Shown: positions 33,300-45,159, counted from the stretch's first letter. The stretch is DNA of 64,000 nucleotides from Spirometra erinaceieuropaei (GCA_902702965.1 CACRXP010000035.1:1029231-1093230); one strand, 5' to 3'. Translations and numbers: made by a program. The notes: a model not told the origin generated them from the sequence alone.

Positions 33300-34034
33300 G
33301 TGAAGAAGCAGAGTCGATCCACGGAACACTGTGTTTGTTGTCCTGAGCTTTCAGACTCGTACAGGAGTCCATCGTCAGAGGTAGCGGCAGCAGCAGAACA
33401 AGCGACAGTTATAAGGCATGCAGTCCAATCATCGACCGACGGCGCAAGACTGGAGGTGACTACGCAGGGCTCCGTACGCCGGCGCCATATCGACAAATCG
33501 ATTGACCGATTTCTCATCCGAGGCCCAGGCCATACATCAAGGGCGTTTCAGAAGCGACTTAGCGCATTGCTGCGCAGCTAGGTGTTGGAGTTGCACACCG
33601 CTCCAAAGCCACCATGCGCAATAGGGTCATGAAATTCAAAGACTGGATAAAACCTGATGAGCAATCTTGAGTCATTTATTGCATTCCTTGTCAAAATTGT
33701 CCTTGAAATTACATAGGACAGACTGGGCGCATGCTCGGATCGCACATAAGCGAACGTAAACTGGCTGTGCGACGAGGCGACGCATTATCACAAGTGGCCG
33801 CTCACACCTACGAAATTGGTCACGAGTTTGTCTTCGCAGCCACCAAAATAGTCGCCCACGCCGGAAACAAAACAGGCCGAGAATTGATTGGAGCCCGGGC
33901 CTCGGATGAAAAATCGGTCAATCGATTTGTCGATGTGGCGACGGCGTACGGAGCCCTGCGTAGTCACCTCCAGTCTTGCGCCGTCGGTCGATGATTGGAC
34001 TGCATGCCTTATAACTGTCGCTTGGTCTGCTGCT
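33300..34034 (+). mobile_element. Penelope-like element P2a: GIY-YIG remnant preceded by an inverted terminal fragment
   Basis: On the plus strand, 33600-34010 encodes a GIY-YIG endonuclease C-terminal half with two stops: VIYCIPCQNCP*NYIGQTGR, then ERKLAVRRGDALSQVAAHTY and HEFVFAATKIVAHA. Its 3' part (33895-34034) recurs inverted at 33391-33530, about 140 bp of near-identity. The inverted fragment extends further, to about 33300, and carries a hammerhead motif. RT is missing. The copy at 53340-54510 is the same family. This element has the same inverted-terminal-fragment-first layout as P1. Confidence 0.75.
33342..33381 (-). ncRNA. Hammerhead ribozyme motif in PLE P2a
   Basis: Minus strand: CCU stem I half, core CUGACGA, one U, stem II GGACUC paired with GAGUCU over the loop CUGUAC (six pairs, one G-U), GAAA, stem III of two pairs (A-U, G-C), cleavage triplet CUC, then AGG completing stem I. 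Compared with P1, the second stem III pair is G-C instead of C-G, a compensatory change, while the core is kept. Stem I has only three clear pairs. Activity is not shown. Confidence 0.65.
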
Positions 34035-34758
34035 AGGCCAATAATCTAGATCTCTTGCTCCACGCCGAAGGAATTACGGCCAAAGATGTCCAGATTTGTA
34101 GCTTTGCGGGATATAGCCTCTACCTCCCCGAAGTTAAATTAAGACTTTATCGAATGTCCAGCGTTCTCATTATCCAATATCACTGTCCATTATTTTGGTT
34201 GATGCACCAGACTAGTTGTTCTAAAACAAGAAAGTGACCGAAGGCCTTTTTGAGAAAACTCTCGAGTACGACCAGCCAACTAATCTAAAATTTATATGGG
34301 TTTGGAGACTGCAAGCTGACTTCTGTTCACTTTTTCGCATTAACCATGGGTAACTGTTTCCTCGGATCTCAGACATCTATTATTCACCCACACAATCTTC
34401 GTAAATCTTCCTGGACTAGACCTCTTCTCGCTCCATCCACCTCTTAGCACTCTCTCCTCTTTTCTTCCGGGGATATTTTTTCTCTGGAATAACCAGCGAA
34501 TCGATGTCAGATCGTCAAATGGCGTACATGTTTTTAACGGAAGGCTGCACTTTTTTCTTAGCTCTGACTCTTCTTCCTCGATCTGCTTTCTCCCTGTCTT
34601 CGATGAAGGATCATGGGAATTTCGGACATCGCCGTCAAATTATCTTACCCGTTTGTCTTTCTATCACAGTCTGTGGTTTCGCTTAACACGGCCTTACATA
34701 AGAATTTTCGATGTATCCTTCGTGAAGCGTGATGTCATCCGTAACCAACCCCTTAGAG
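34035..34758. other. Unassigned sequence inside the inverted repeat
   Basis: Nothing recognised. Confidence 0.4.
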
Positions 34759-34900
34759 AAATGATTGGGGTCGTATTGACAAACTCACATTAGTTCTCTT
34801 CATTTTGTTCGCCACCAGTCCTTATTATGATTTCTTTCCTCCAACTGAGACGCCGAGGTCTCAGCACAGTTGCCGGCTTCATCCTAAGTTGGCCACCACC
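34759..34900 (-). repeat. Right arm of the 142-bp perfect inverted repeat
   Basis: Begins AAATGATTGGGGTCGTATTG and ends AAGTTGGCCACCACC, the exact inverse of 33082-33223. The 1.5 kb between the arms holds PLE P2a and unassigned sequence. Confidence 0.9.
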
Positions 34901-35977
34901 TAGCAGCCGCAGGCGCAATATAATGACATTTTCTTCTCCCTTGCGGATGTGCCTTCATAGATTCATTCTATTCTTAGGAAGAACTTACCCTGCCCAACTA
35001 TATCCTTTCGCGACTTTGTCTTTTGGATGCGATGAGCCCCTTAAATCTCCACTCAGTCTATGATGCAGGATATTGTTACTGTTTAGTTCGTAGCTCACCA
35101 TTTTTTTCTAAAATTTCCGATTTAAATTTGTTGGATATTATTATTTCCAGAAGTATCGCTTGCGAAAGGACAACTCGCCGGGGTCATGAACAGCGTTGCC
35201 TACTTTACATTACACAAAGTCTATATTTTTTCTTTACATATGGCCGTTCGTACTGACCATACGATATGTGTTGCGTATGTTGTGTCAGTTGTTTGGATAA
35301 TGCTCTCTGGACATTTAAAAATAAAATTGCTGTTATTGTCATAAAACAATCCAACTGCCCTTAAATACCGTCACGGTATCAGAAACCAGTGTACCCCTTT
35401 CGAGTGAGTCTCACGGTCGAACCACACGCTGACTAAAAAAATTTCCATTGACTTAGACGCGTGCATTCGCCTTTGGTCTTTTACTACTGACCGGTCAGGT
35501 TACTCATTTCTGTAAGTTTGAAAAAATCTGTAAGCTTAGGCGAATGATCATATCTGTGGAAAATGCGGAATGTGCACACTAGGTTATAACTCGTTTATAA
35601 TAATAACAAGAATAATGTTATTTAATGTCAGTTTACAGGCATTATCAATGGAAGCGTATAACACAAAGCCGATCAGCAGTGAAAAATACTCCTGTGTAAA
35701 AGGAGTAAAATTATTGTTGATGGTGGTTTTTATGGTTTGGCGGGTTCAGGAGAAAAACAACTGGCGCAGACATTCGACCGTGTAGAAGTGGGAGGGAGGG
35801 GTTGCGCGGTATCGGAGATTATCGGGCGTCAATTCCTTTCATGAAGTTGGGGATAGTCAAAGAAGAGGCGTTGTGGAACAGCTGTCGCTGTTGGCCAACG
35901 CGATTGTCCATGCTGAGACCGGCCATAGTGTTCAAAGACCACAATCGCCATTGCTACGTTACAGTCGATCAGTGGAT
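34901..35977. other. No recognisable gene
   Basis: Nothing recognised. The 3' untranslated part of the minus-strand element C may extend some way into the right end. Confidence 0.4.
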
Positions 35978-38132
35978 TCAGCACCCAAAAATTTGTGGGA
36001 GCTTTTCTGGATGCAAAAATCGAGGAATAGTTCTCCTAAATAAATGATAATTTTGCAGAGTTTTCACAATTTTGAGTAGTTTATTACAAATAGCAATTGC
36101 ATTTACAGAAAAGAGCCCACGATATTTAACAGTACGTGCCAGAAGCAGAAATAAAAAGACCTCACGGTGACTGTTACGTCGTGGGTGGACATGGTGTCTT
36201 AAAGAGGTGAGTGGGTTAAATGTGTGGTTATATAAGAGTGTAAATAGCAAAAATAGTCCCTTTTTTAATCTACGGATCCATGAAGGATCAAGGCCCGTAA
36301 GCCGGCAATGTTCTTGGTAACACAAATTTCGGTGTTCCGGGGTTAAAATTCTCTTGGTAAAAAAGTGTTGAACGGATTCTATTTTCTTCCACTCAGTAGC
36401 ACGCATGAGGCTAAATAAAAACTTACAGTATTCTAGACCAAGTCTAACGTGCGTGTTATAAAGACGCATTCTAATGTCCCTAGTTTCAAAGTTTCAGAGA
36501 ATAAACCCGGTCGTTCTACGTGCTTTGGAGACTATTAAAGCACAGTGTTCCGAGAGATTGCGACTCTTGGAGTATGATACGCCCAGATGCTTAATAACCC
36601 CAGGCACATTTATGGCGTGACCTTCAATATTTAGTTGAGGTTGGCGGTCGTCGCCAACCACCATGACTGAGCACTTATACCAGGAAAGAGAAAAGTGCCA
36701 TGTGCGGCACCACTGGGCGAAAGCCTGTAGATCGCTCTTTAGGAGCTCAAGCACAATGTCATGATCTGCCGGCTTATTTCGATATGCAACTTTAAGATCA
36801 TCGGCATACATGAAAGGCTTACCATTCTGAAATAAATCAGGTACATCATTAACAAAATGGAAAAATAAAAGCGGGCCGAGTACACTACCCTCAATGACTC
36901 CACTCCTCACACGTGTGGCGTTGGAGATAGTATTAGAAATCTTAACGCTTGATTTACGAGTGCCCAGGTAAGAGGATATAAAATTTAAGAGATTGCCACC
37001 TATTCCGAAAGAGGACAATTTCAAGAGGAGAAGAGCATGGTCAACACGGTCAAAAGCCTTAGTGAAATCGAAATATACTGTGTAAAGAGCAAAACCATGG
37101 TCCCTAGATTGGAGAACATAGTCAAAGAAAGAGATTTGACAGGTGTCACAAGATCGAGCTTTGAGGAATCCATAATGAGCAGCACTCAGTAGGTTATTCA
37201 CTGTCAAGGGACACATCATCTTATCCTTGATCAATGTCTCTAAGATCTTCGAAACTGCGGGGCGGGTGTTTATTGGCCGAAAGTCATCAAATGACGTAGA
37301 TTTGCCGTGCTTAGGAATGGGCAAAATGTGTGATTCCTTCCACAAGGTAGGATAAGTTTCACTTTCAAGAGCAAGATTAAATATCTTGCATAAGAGGGAT
37401 GAGTAAATCGTATTTTCATCGGCTTTTAAAATGCTTACTGGGACACCATCAGGTCCTGGAGTATAAGATTGACGAAAACGGCGAATCGCAACAGTCACAT
37501 CCCACAAAGTGAAAGTTATAGTTTCTAGGACTTCCCCAGTCAGTGCCTGGATGGTCGGAAGCAGAGTGGTCGAGTCTTCAATGAACGTTTTGGACAGGAA
37601 ATCATTGAAGCTATCAGCGGTTAACTGGGCATCAACTATGGGATTTCCGACAGCGTCTCAGAGGATTGGATGCTGCGTCTTTCGGTGAGTTCGTATTTTT
37701 CTTGAGAAAAGTTTCGAGACATTTAGCGAATGGTTTTCGGTAAACAGGACCTCTTCGGCTAGCTGTTTTTCTTCAGACAACCTCTTAGCTCGATCAAAAA
37801 TATCACAAATCAAGGGCAGGGCAGAAACGTCGTTCTGAAGATGGAATCGACGATAAAGTCTGCGCAATTTGCGACGAAAGGGTAAGGGTAGGAAAACCTC
37901 ATCCCCAAGATTGATAACTTTCTTACATGGGACACAACGAGAAATAAGCGGATCCAAAATTTCGTACAGTTTTGCAGTGCAAACATTTACATCCGAACTA
38001 AGGAATAAATCTGTCCAGTCGTAGGAATTAAGGTGTGTTAATAATTCGGTTGAGCGATTTGATCGGAAATCGCGGAAAAAGATATACTTTGGGGACAACG
38101 TTTTGTCCCTCACGAATTCCAAGCCTGAGCCC
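35978..38132 (-). mobile_element. Non-LTR retrotransposon copy C, 3' half (linker, RT, C-terminus)
   Basis: Minus strand. 38122-37658 is the linker after the endonuclease (RDKTLSPKYIFFRDFRS...). 37507-36494 is a long open RT, 337 codons. 36469-35978 is the RT C-terminal domain (RLYNTHVRLGLEYC) ending HPEKLPQIFGC. The frames are separated by a few stops and shifts, so the copy is inactive but less decayed than copy A. Its 5' half is at 43152-44820: copy B has inserted exactly between the endonuclease and the linker. Confidence 0.8.
36494..37507 (-). pseudogene. Reverse transcriptase of copy C
   Basis: RT blocks in order: YTPGPDGVPVSILK, LPIPKHGKST, FRPINTRPAVSKILETLI (normally YRPIS), HYGFLKARSC (normally QxGFRxGRSC), FDFTKAFDRVDHALLL, EGSVLGPLLFFHFVNDVP (normally QGSVLGP) and the catalytic FMYADDLKVAY. 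The YADD is intact. Deviations at conserved Gln and Tyr positions fit slow decay. It primes cDNA synthesis at the nicked target in active relatives. Confidence 0.85.
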
Positions 38133-38583
38133 TACTGAGCACGACGGAATTATTCTGCGCTCCAACTGGGACAATTTCGACTTGGTTACCATTCCACAGT
38201 TACAGTCTCTGACATTGATACTGGAACCGTACGTACAGAATTACTTTGTGCATTTTTGGAATATTTTTTCACGCATCGAAATTCGTCAGGAACCTGGATT
38301 AAGTTCAATTTGTTTATCATCACGGTTCAACTGACAACGCAACTGTCTACGCAACCGATTCGCGGTTATACAGCCTAGAAAACCAATCGCTCAAAATCCT
38401 TCAAGGTCTGCAGTTATTCAAGTCCCACGAGATCTGGAAAGGGCTAAGTCGCTTCTGATTAAATTCAACACAATTTTTCGCTTATTGAGTTTTGAGAACT
38501 CACTTTAATTCATCATATATAAGCCGACGTATTCGTTATAACATCGAAAGCGAAATTATACATATTATATCACGTCGAAGTTT

Positions 38584-39943
38584 ATGGATTCTCAGCAAGC
38601 TAACTGTAGCAGTACGGCCAGCGACGGTACCTCTTTGGAAGATAAGTCCGGTGAGTTGTCATTCGCACCCAGAACCTGTGCCCGCTCTACCTTCGCCTCC
38701 AGCCAACGACCAGCAAAGCGTGCAAAAAGCGTAAATACCGCAAAAAGTGTGAGGTACGAAGATGAGCCTTGTGGTGGGTGCGCAGATATTCAAATCAAAG
38801 TAGAACAACTGGAAAAGGAGCTTACTGATTTAAGGACGCTCGTGAAACAGACCGTAGTCGGCCAGAACGTGTCCAGTGTTAGAATCCCAAAAACGAAGGA
38901 CAAAACGCAAAAAACGCGAAAAAGTATATCCTCGGTAGAGTCTTCAAACACGAGTTGCAACGCAACAGCCAAAACCGCAGACGCCGGTAACAGCAGGACA
39001 CTGAAAACGAAGCCGAAGATAAAGGGAGACTCGATTCCCACGCACGATGTCTTAAGCGATGTCGCAAAAAAATTACCTGTCACGGAAGCCATCTCACCTA
39101 AGCCTCTTGCTGTAAGTGATGGGATTTCTGTTCTGCCTGGAGACGATATACCTGGGTCATCCAGTCTACTGTTGCCCTCTTGTTCTGGCAACCACCCCGA
39201 GCGCACTACAGAGCACGTATCTGAATGCGAAGACATAAACCCGTGGATAGAGGGGAGAGGGAAACGCCATGACAGGATTCTTAAGTCCCAGCCAGCCCTG
39301 ATGGGTTGCTCGGGACAGACGGTAGACAGTAAAAGTGTGCGTTCAAGCGATGACTCCGTAAATCGTCCTCGCTCACATGCAGCGCATTCACCGGAAAGGC
39401 AGAGTAAGGAGGACCATGCCCGCCAAAAGTGTCTGGTTATTCAGGGTTTGTCAGAATCGAATGCAGTCAGACCTGAAGACCGTGTCTCAGAGGACCTTGC
39501 TTCTTTTCATGGTCTGCTAAATCATTTACTGCCGGCAGACATGGAAATAAAGGTTCTGAAAGCATTCCGGATAGGAAAAAGGAGTGAAGACAGGACAGTA
39601 GCACAACCACCTCGCCCTCTCAAAATTATGCTGGAGAATAAATAGCAAATCAATTTTATCCTCTCTAAAAAACCGATCTCAGAAACGCACACAAACAGGT
39701 TTTTTTCAACCGGACTATTCACCAGCGGAACGGTTGAAACGCCGGGAACTTGTCTTGGAGTTAAAATCAAGACTGAATGATGGCGAACACAATCTGGCTA
39801 TCTTCAAGGGGAAGGTAGTTCGGAAATATATGCCGTTTCAGTGGAACCAGCCTGTAATACTACGAAGGACGACAGCTACTCAGCTAAAACAGACACCTTC
39901 GTTGAACCACCTGATCAAGGCGCCAACACAAGTGAGCCCGTAG
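38584..39943 (+). pseudogene. ORF1 of copy B (RNA-binding ORF1 protein), disrupted
   Basis: Starts MDSQQANCSSTASDGTS and stays open for 353 codons to a TAG at 39643-39645. The next part is readable as QINFILS, then one frame on as FFQPDYSPAERLKRRELV and LNDGEHNLAIFKGKVV, ending at 39943. The break falls in a T7 tract near 39699. A short coiled-coil-like stretch (QIKVEQLEKELTDLRTLV) occurs near residue 72. The C-terminal PAER...RR.L..EL segment resembles that of other non-LTR ORF1 proteins. Copy A lacks the internal TAG (it reads IMLENKEQ), so the stop is a private mutation of copy B. Confidence 0.75.
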
Positions 39944-42900
39944 CGTCCAGTGATCTGACTGAAACAAGGCATGTAAATGGAACCAATCAGGCAACGGAAG
40001 AGCCTAGAGAACACGACGTCCGCGATAACGGAGTAATGCTCACAGCAGTCAGTCAGTCAGTCAGTGTATTTGAAGGAAATAGGCTTACGCCTTTGAACTC
40101 CCTATTTGTACAGAAAAAATCGAAAAACAAGCAGTAACAAATGCAAAGGGAAATTCGGCTGGTGCAAAACTGAGGTGCTTGTACACGAATGCCCAAAGCC
40201 TCATATCGAAACTAGACGAACTAAAACTTTGCCTTGCCGAGCTGTCTCCAGATGTTTTAGCAGTAACTGAGACCTGGCTGTCCGGGAATATTAGCGATAA
40301 CGAAGTAGCCTTGCCTGGATACCAAATTTATCGGAGGGACAGAGAACCTCGTCAGGGTGGTGGTATCGTTGTGTATGTGAATAACGGTCTGGCAGTGTCG
40401 GATAACACCACCAAGTTTGCGTGCAGTACGGAAGCTATCTGGTTGACCATCAAGGCTACCGGTTCCCCGTGTCTCGATGTCCTCACTGTCTACCGAACAC
40501 CTAGGACAGACCGAACCGCCGACACTCAACTATTGTAGCAGTTGGAGAAATTTTCCAGTCGACCTAACATCATGATCATGGGCGACTTCAACGCACCAGG
40601 AACAAACTGGAATACCCTCCAAGCGTCAGGTTCAAAATCGGCATTCGATTACCGCCTGTTGAGCAAAACATTAAATGCGTGCCTCACACAACATGTAATG
40701 TTCCCAACGAGAACACGTGAAGGACAAAGGGCAAACTGCCTGGATCTGGTCTTTACGAAAACACCAGATAGCATAGACGAGATTGCCTCCATGTCGCCCC
40801 TTGGCCGAAGTGACCACGTAGTGCTTATGTGGGATTATTCGTTATTCTCCATTTCACATACTCCAGACCACAAAAGGCGTAATGTTTGGCGGGACGACTT
40901 CAATCAGATGAGGGCAGACTTATCCGGTCTTGACTGGGGCTCATTGTTTACGGGAAGTGCCAACGATGACTGGGAGCTGTTCAAGAATGTCCTTCTGCAG
41001 CACATCAACAACCACTGCCCACTGACTAGTGTAAAACTGAACAAACGCCCTGGGTGGCTAAATAGCAACCTTAAGAAAGAAATCAACAGGAAGCACAAAT
41101 TGTGGAGAAAATACTGCGTCACTAGACAAGCTGAATGCTTCAACACCTACAAGACACAGAGGAACAAACTGAGGAAGCTGATACTGCAGACGCGGCGGGA
41201 ATTCGAGAAGAACTTGCTACAAAAAGCAACGCAGAACCCAAAATTGCTCTACAGCTACCTTCGACGAACTACAAGGAACAGGCATCAAATCCCTTTGATA
41301 AAGACTACTGATGGCGTTGAGATCGCTGATAGTAGGGAGAAAGCTGCGTATTTTTCACGGTTTTTCCAATCAGTCTAAACAAACGAGACCAGGTTCCTTC
41401 CTCCCTCCACAGAACAACTGCCGACTCCAGGCGTCAGTGATATACTCTTCTCAGAAGGCATTGTCCGAAGAGAATTAGAGGCATTGAACGAATCGAAGTC
41501 GCCAGGACCAGACGAGATTCCACCCAATCTTCTGAAGGAACTTGCCAGTGAGCTCTCTGTGCCTTTGTCGATGCTCTTTCAAACGTCATTTGACACTAGA
41601 ACACTTCCTATCGATTGGAAGCTGGCGCACATTACTCCGCTACATAAAGGAGGTAACAGGGCAGCGACGACAAATTACAGGCCCATAAGCTTGACGTGCA
41701 TTCTCTGCAAAGTTATGGAAAGGATCATAAAGACTGAACTGATGCGATTCCTGGAAGTTCACGGCCTGCTATCGAAATGCCAACATGGGTTCCGAAAAGG
41801 AAGATCCTGCACGACAAACCTGCTGCAATCTCTCCAGAGCTGGACCCGAGCTCTCGACGACAGGCACGCGGTCCACATAGCCTTCATCGACTTCCAGAAG
41901 GCTTTCGACACTGTGCCACACCAAAGGCTCTTACATAAGCTGAAAAAAATAGGGATCGGTGGCAACTTCCTTAGATGGATCGAAAACTTCCTTGTGGGTC
42001 GACACCAGGTTGTGTGCGTCGGTCGGGGAAAATCAGATCCGGCTATGGTCGATAGTGTTATCCCCCAGGGTTCAGTACTGGGACCCATTTTGTTCCTTAT
42101 CTACGTGGACGATGCCGTAAGAGATTTAGACTGTGAAGTAGCAATGCTTGCGGATGACATGAAGACATGGAGTGTAAGTCGGGGTCCTGCCGATGAAGAC
42201 AGACTGCAGATGAACCTAAATCGGTTGGAGGAGTGGTCAAACCGTTGGCTCCTGCGGTTCAACGTTGCCAAATGTAGCATACTTCGCCTAGGCAACACAG
42301 CCAGATCCGCCAGCACAAGAGGCTACTTTCTGGTCGGTGCAGCCCTACAAGAGGTCGAAGCCCAAAGGGACCTCGGTGTGCTTACGACGAGTTCCCTAAA
42401 ACCATCCGCCCACTGTTCGAGTGTGGCAAAAAGCGCAATGTCCGTACTGTACGCCATAAAGCGTGCGTTTATGGACTTTGACGAAGAAGCTTTCTCTAAG
42501 ACATTCGGAACATTCGTCCGGCCGCATTTAGAGTACGGCATACAAGCTTGGAGGCCGTGGGCTGTTGTGGATCAAAACTGCCTCGAAAGAGTCCAGAGGA
42601 GAGCCACGAAGATGGTTAGGGGTCAAAGCTCCTTTCCTTATGCGACCCGCCTAATAAATCTGAACCTCTTTCCTTTGAGTTACAGGCAACTTCGCGGAGA
42701 TCTCTTGCAAGCCTTCCGCAATGTAAAGGGGTTAGATTGCAGTCTGGCCTTTGAGGACTTTTTCGAATTTGCTACCACGACCAACCTCCGAGGTCACCCG
42801 TTAAAACTGCGCACTCAGCAGGCACGGCTGGATGTGCGGAAGTTCTCCTTCTCGGTTCGGGTGGTCAAACCATGGAATGAGCTTCCCGCAGATGTTGTGA

Positions 42901-42956
42901 TGTCACCATCTGTACAAAGTTTTAAGAAGAATCTGGACATATTTATGTTTTGAAAT
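39841..42956 (+). pseudogene. ORF2 of copy B (APE endonuclease-reverse transcriptase) with two nonsense codons
   Basis: After the frameshift at the CAGT tract, one frame runs from about 40119 to 42956, broken only by TAG at 40536-40538 and TAA at 41376-41378. Endonuclease: YTNAQSL, TETWLSGN, MGDFNAPGTNWN and LGRSDHVVLMW, so all the catalytic motifs are kept. RT: SKSPGPDEIPPNLL, NYRPISLTCILCKVMER, CQHGFRKGRSC, FIDFQKAFDTVPH, PQGSVLGPILFLIYVDD and the catalytic site AMLADDMKTW (LADD rather than the usual YADD/FADD). The C-terminal domain ends VMSPSVQSFKKNLDIFMF. Motif retention suggests recent loss of function. Confidence 0.9.
40046..40065 (+). repeat. (CAGT)5 tract in ORF2 N-terminus
   Basis: Five CAGT units inside the start of ORF2. 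Upstream (REHDVRDNG) and downstream (NSAGAKLRC) parts of the protein are in different frames, and the tract lies between them. Slippage here is the likely cause of the frameshift. Confidence 0.8.
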
Positions 42957-43151
42957 GGCCAAGAGCGATGAGAAGTTGAGCTCACCCCCTGTAACTCCTT
43001 CTCATTTTGTCCCACCATTATGGGCGTGTTCGAACTATTTCAGCCCAGAACATCTATCTGTACACCACACATTTTTTACGTTGCAAATAGGGTACTCAAA
43101 GGCTTGCGCCTATTTCCCTCAATAAACTGAACTGAAATGAACTATGTTATG
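42957..43151 (+). other. 3' UTR and terminus of copy B
   Basis: Contains AATAAA (43121-43126) near the end, then repeated CTGAACTGAAATGAAC and CTATGTTAT. There is no poly-A tail, as usual for CR1-type elements with short terminal repeats. Confidence 0.7.
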
Positions 43152-44830
43152 GTCTGAGCCCCCGAGTGCGCCTAGGGATGACACTAACGATGACATGCAG
43201 CCTCTACAGAAAAGAAGGTCAAGTATCCTTGTTGATACTCGGGTGGGAAAATCGACAGCCTGAGTCCACATCCCAACATCCACAGCCTCAAGAAAGTCTT
43301 CGAACTTTCCGGGGCGTGACGGCGGAGACCAGCGGACTTCAGAGAGATTAACGTCGCCCGAAACCACTTGATACTTAAAGCCTAAGTCGGCCGCAGCATG
43401 AAATGCCTGTGAGAGTAAACGATCAAACTTTTCTTTGGCGTTGGGAGGGCGATAAACATAGCCAACGAGTAAGGAGAACTTATTTTTTAGCGCAACTTGA
43501 AGTCAGCAGCTGCCTTCTACCGCGAATAAATGTGGGCGGTCAAGCGGCAAAAATGTAAGTGTTTGCTTAACGTAGACGCAACTTCCGCCACCACGGCTGT
43601 CTTGGCTATCATTTCGAATGCAATTATAGCCTAGAAGAGAGAGTTCGCAGTCAGCTACGGAGGCTGCTGCCCATGTCTCAGTTACTAAAACACTATCCGG
43701 ACAATGGACGAACACCAGAGTCTGAAGCAACGGCATCTTATTAAGCAAGGATCTGGCATTTACAACAAAGATTTTGAAGGGAAAGGCCGTTTATTTCTGA
43801 GGGAGGTGAGCCACATCGTCCAGTGCTGATCTGCCCACGCAGCAAACGGTCTGGATGTAACCATCCGGTTCTGCAAAAAATTTAGTTGCATCAAAAAATT
43901 CTGACGTGGATAGTAAGGGGTAGGACTTGGGTGAGGGAATGACGGACAGGTGAATTGGTGACCATTTGCTGACTAATTTTCAGCTGGAAATCCGTGGGCC
44001 AGATTCTGCAACACATTCCAGCCGGAACGAAACGGAGGATCAGATGAGTGAACTGGTCCAGTTTGGACACTAGCATGAGGAATACATTGGTAAAACGGCC
44101 GTGGTTGGAACAAGTTAGGTGGTGGGGGACGCATTGCTTTCACTGGAGCAAGAGTTCTATTAAACGGCGGGAAAATCGGCTGGATTTATCGGGTGCAGGG
44201 GTGCGAGGTCTGGCGAAACGGAGTGGTTCCATTTACGACAGAAGTCTCCAATTATCTCCCTCCTCGACAAGATAAAATCGACTTCTATCAAGGAGAAAAA
44301 GGGTAACCAGGATCGGCGCATTACGGCTAAGCGAGCGCCGTCGTTGAGTTTGTGTGACACTGAAACTCAAGCCACAACTTCGTAGGAACAAATGCGCTCC
44401 CTCCATAGCAGATAAGTGGCTCGGAATGTTTCGCAGTACGAAATTATGCTTGCGTTTAATTCTCTCCTCAGTTTCAGGACTAATTACTCCAAAAAGTTTA
44501 AAAGCTTGTTCAATTACTTTTTCAGAAGTACTGTTTATGTCGCCATATATCAACTGATCAAGTATTTCGTCGGCTGATGGCCTGCTACGACTAGCCGAGG
44601 CGTATTTTTGGGTAATTAAAGGATCAAGAAGTTCTACATGTACTAAGAGGATTTGTGAGTTAGCCATATCTGCAGAAGGCGAAGAACATATGCTGGAACC
44701 TGCTATGTCTTCGGTCACGATTCTAACACCCGGAGACGATGGGGAGGCCACAAGCTTTCGTCTTTTAGCACGTGCTCTGCAGAGCATTACAGACAACATA
44801 AGATTTTCGTTACAGTACAAAGATCAAAAC
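43152..44830 (-). mobile_element. Non-LTR retrotransposon copy C, 5' half (ORF1 and endonuclease)
   Basis: Minus strand. ORF1 is at 44820-44233 and the endonuclease at 43748-43152 (VLVTETWAAASV, RGGGSCVYVK, then a stop and VGYVYRPPNAKEKF, VSGDVNLSEVRW, STRILDLLF, GALGGSD). The endonuclease runs into copy B at the SDH motif. The protein resumes at 38122 with FVRDKTL. One stop occurs at about 43503. Confidence 0.8.
44233..44820 (-). pseudogene. ORF1 of copy C
   Basis: A 195-codon open frame starting MYCNENLMLSVMLCRARAKR. It contains a RIKRKHNFVLRNIPSHLS segment of the type found in CR1/RTE-like ORF1 proteins (K-rich, then a V-L-R-G/N-I-P-E/S strand). The C-terminal part runs out of frame before the endonuclease. 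Function would be RNA binding; no other domain is visible. Confidence 0.6.
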
Positions 44831-45159
44831 GTTGCTAACGTACAGAAAAACGCATTGAATAGCAAGCACTACTGTTAATTTACTAAGAAAACTAGAAAGA
44901 GATAGTCGGGAAAGGAGTCCCTGCAAAGGTTTTTTTAAAAAAATACGACCATTTGTCAGACTGTCAAATAAAACTGGGAAAAATTATTGAAAACCGAATT
45001 TTAAAAGGGACAAAAGTAAGAAAACAGGCATAAATTGATTATTAACATGAAAGTAAATGCAAAGCTTCACATATAGTTGAAATTGAACTGCGTGCGTTTA
45101 GCTTGACCACAAGTAGTTTTTTGTCTATGGTGTAGAGGAATCGAATTAAATTTGATCAG

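Larger units (their letters stand above)
38133..43151 (+). mobile_element. CR1-like non-LTR retrotransposon copy B, full length (5.0 kb), with target duplication
   Basis: A complete element on the plus strand: 5' UTR (38133-38583), ORF1, ORF2 and a 3' UTR ending AATGAACTATGTTAT. The same terminal string (AAATGAAACCTGTTAT) ends the truncated copy at 46212-46748, which fixes the 3' end. The flanks repeat GCCTGAGCCC (38123-38132) and GTCTGAGCCC (43152-43161), a 10-bp target duplication with one mismatch. It has inserted in the opposite orientation into copy C. Few lesions: one stop and a homopolymer shift in ORF1, a tetranucleotide expansion, and two stops in ORF2. It is probably a fairly recent arrival. 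Confidence 0.85.
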
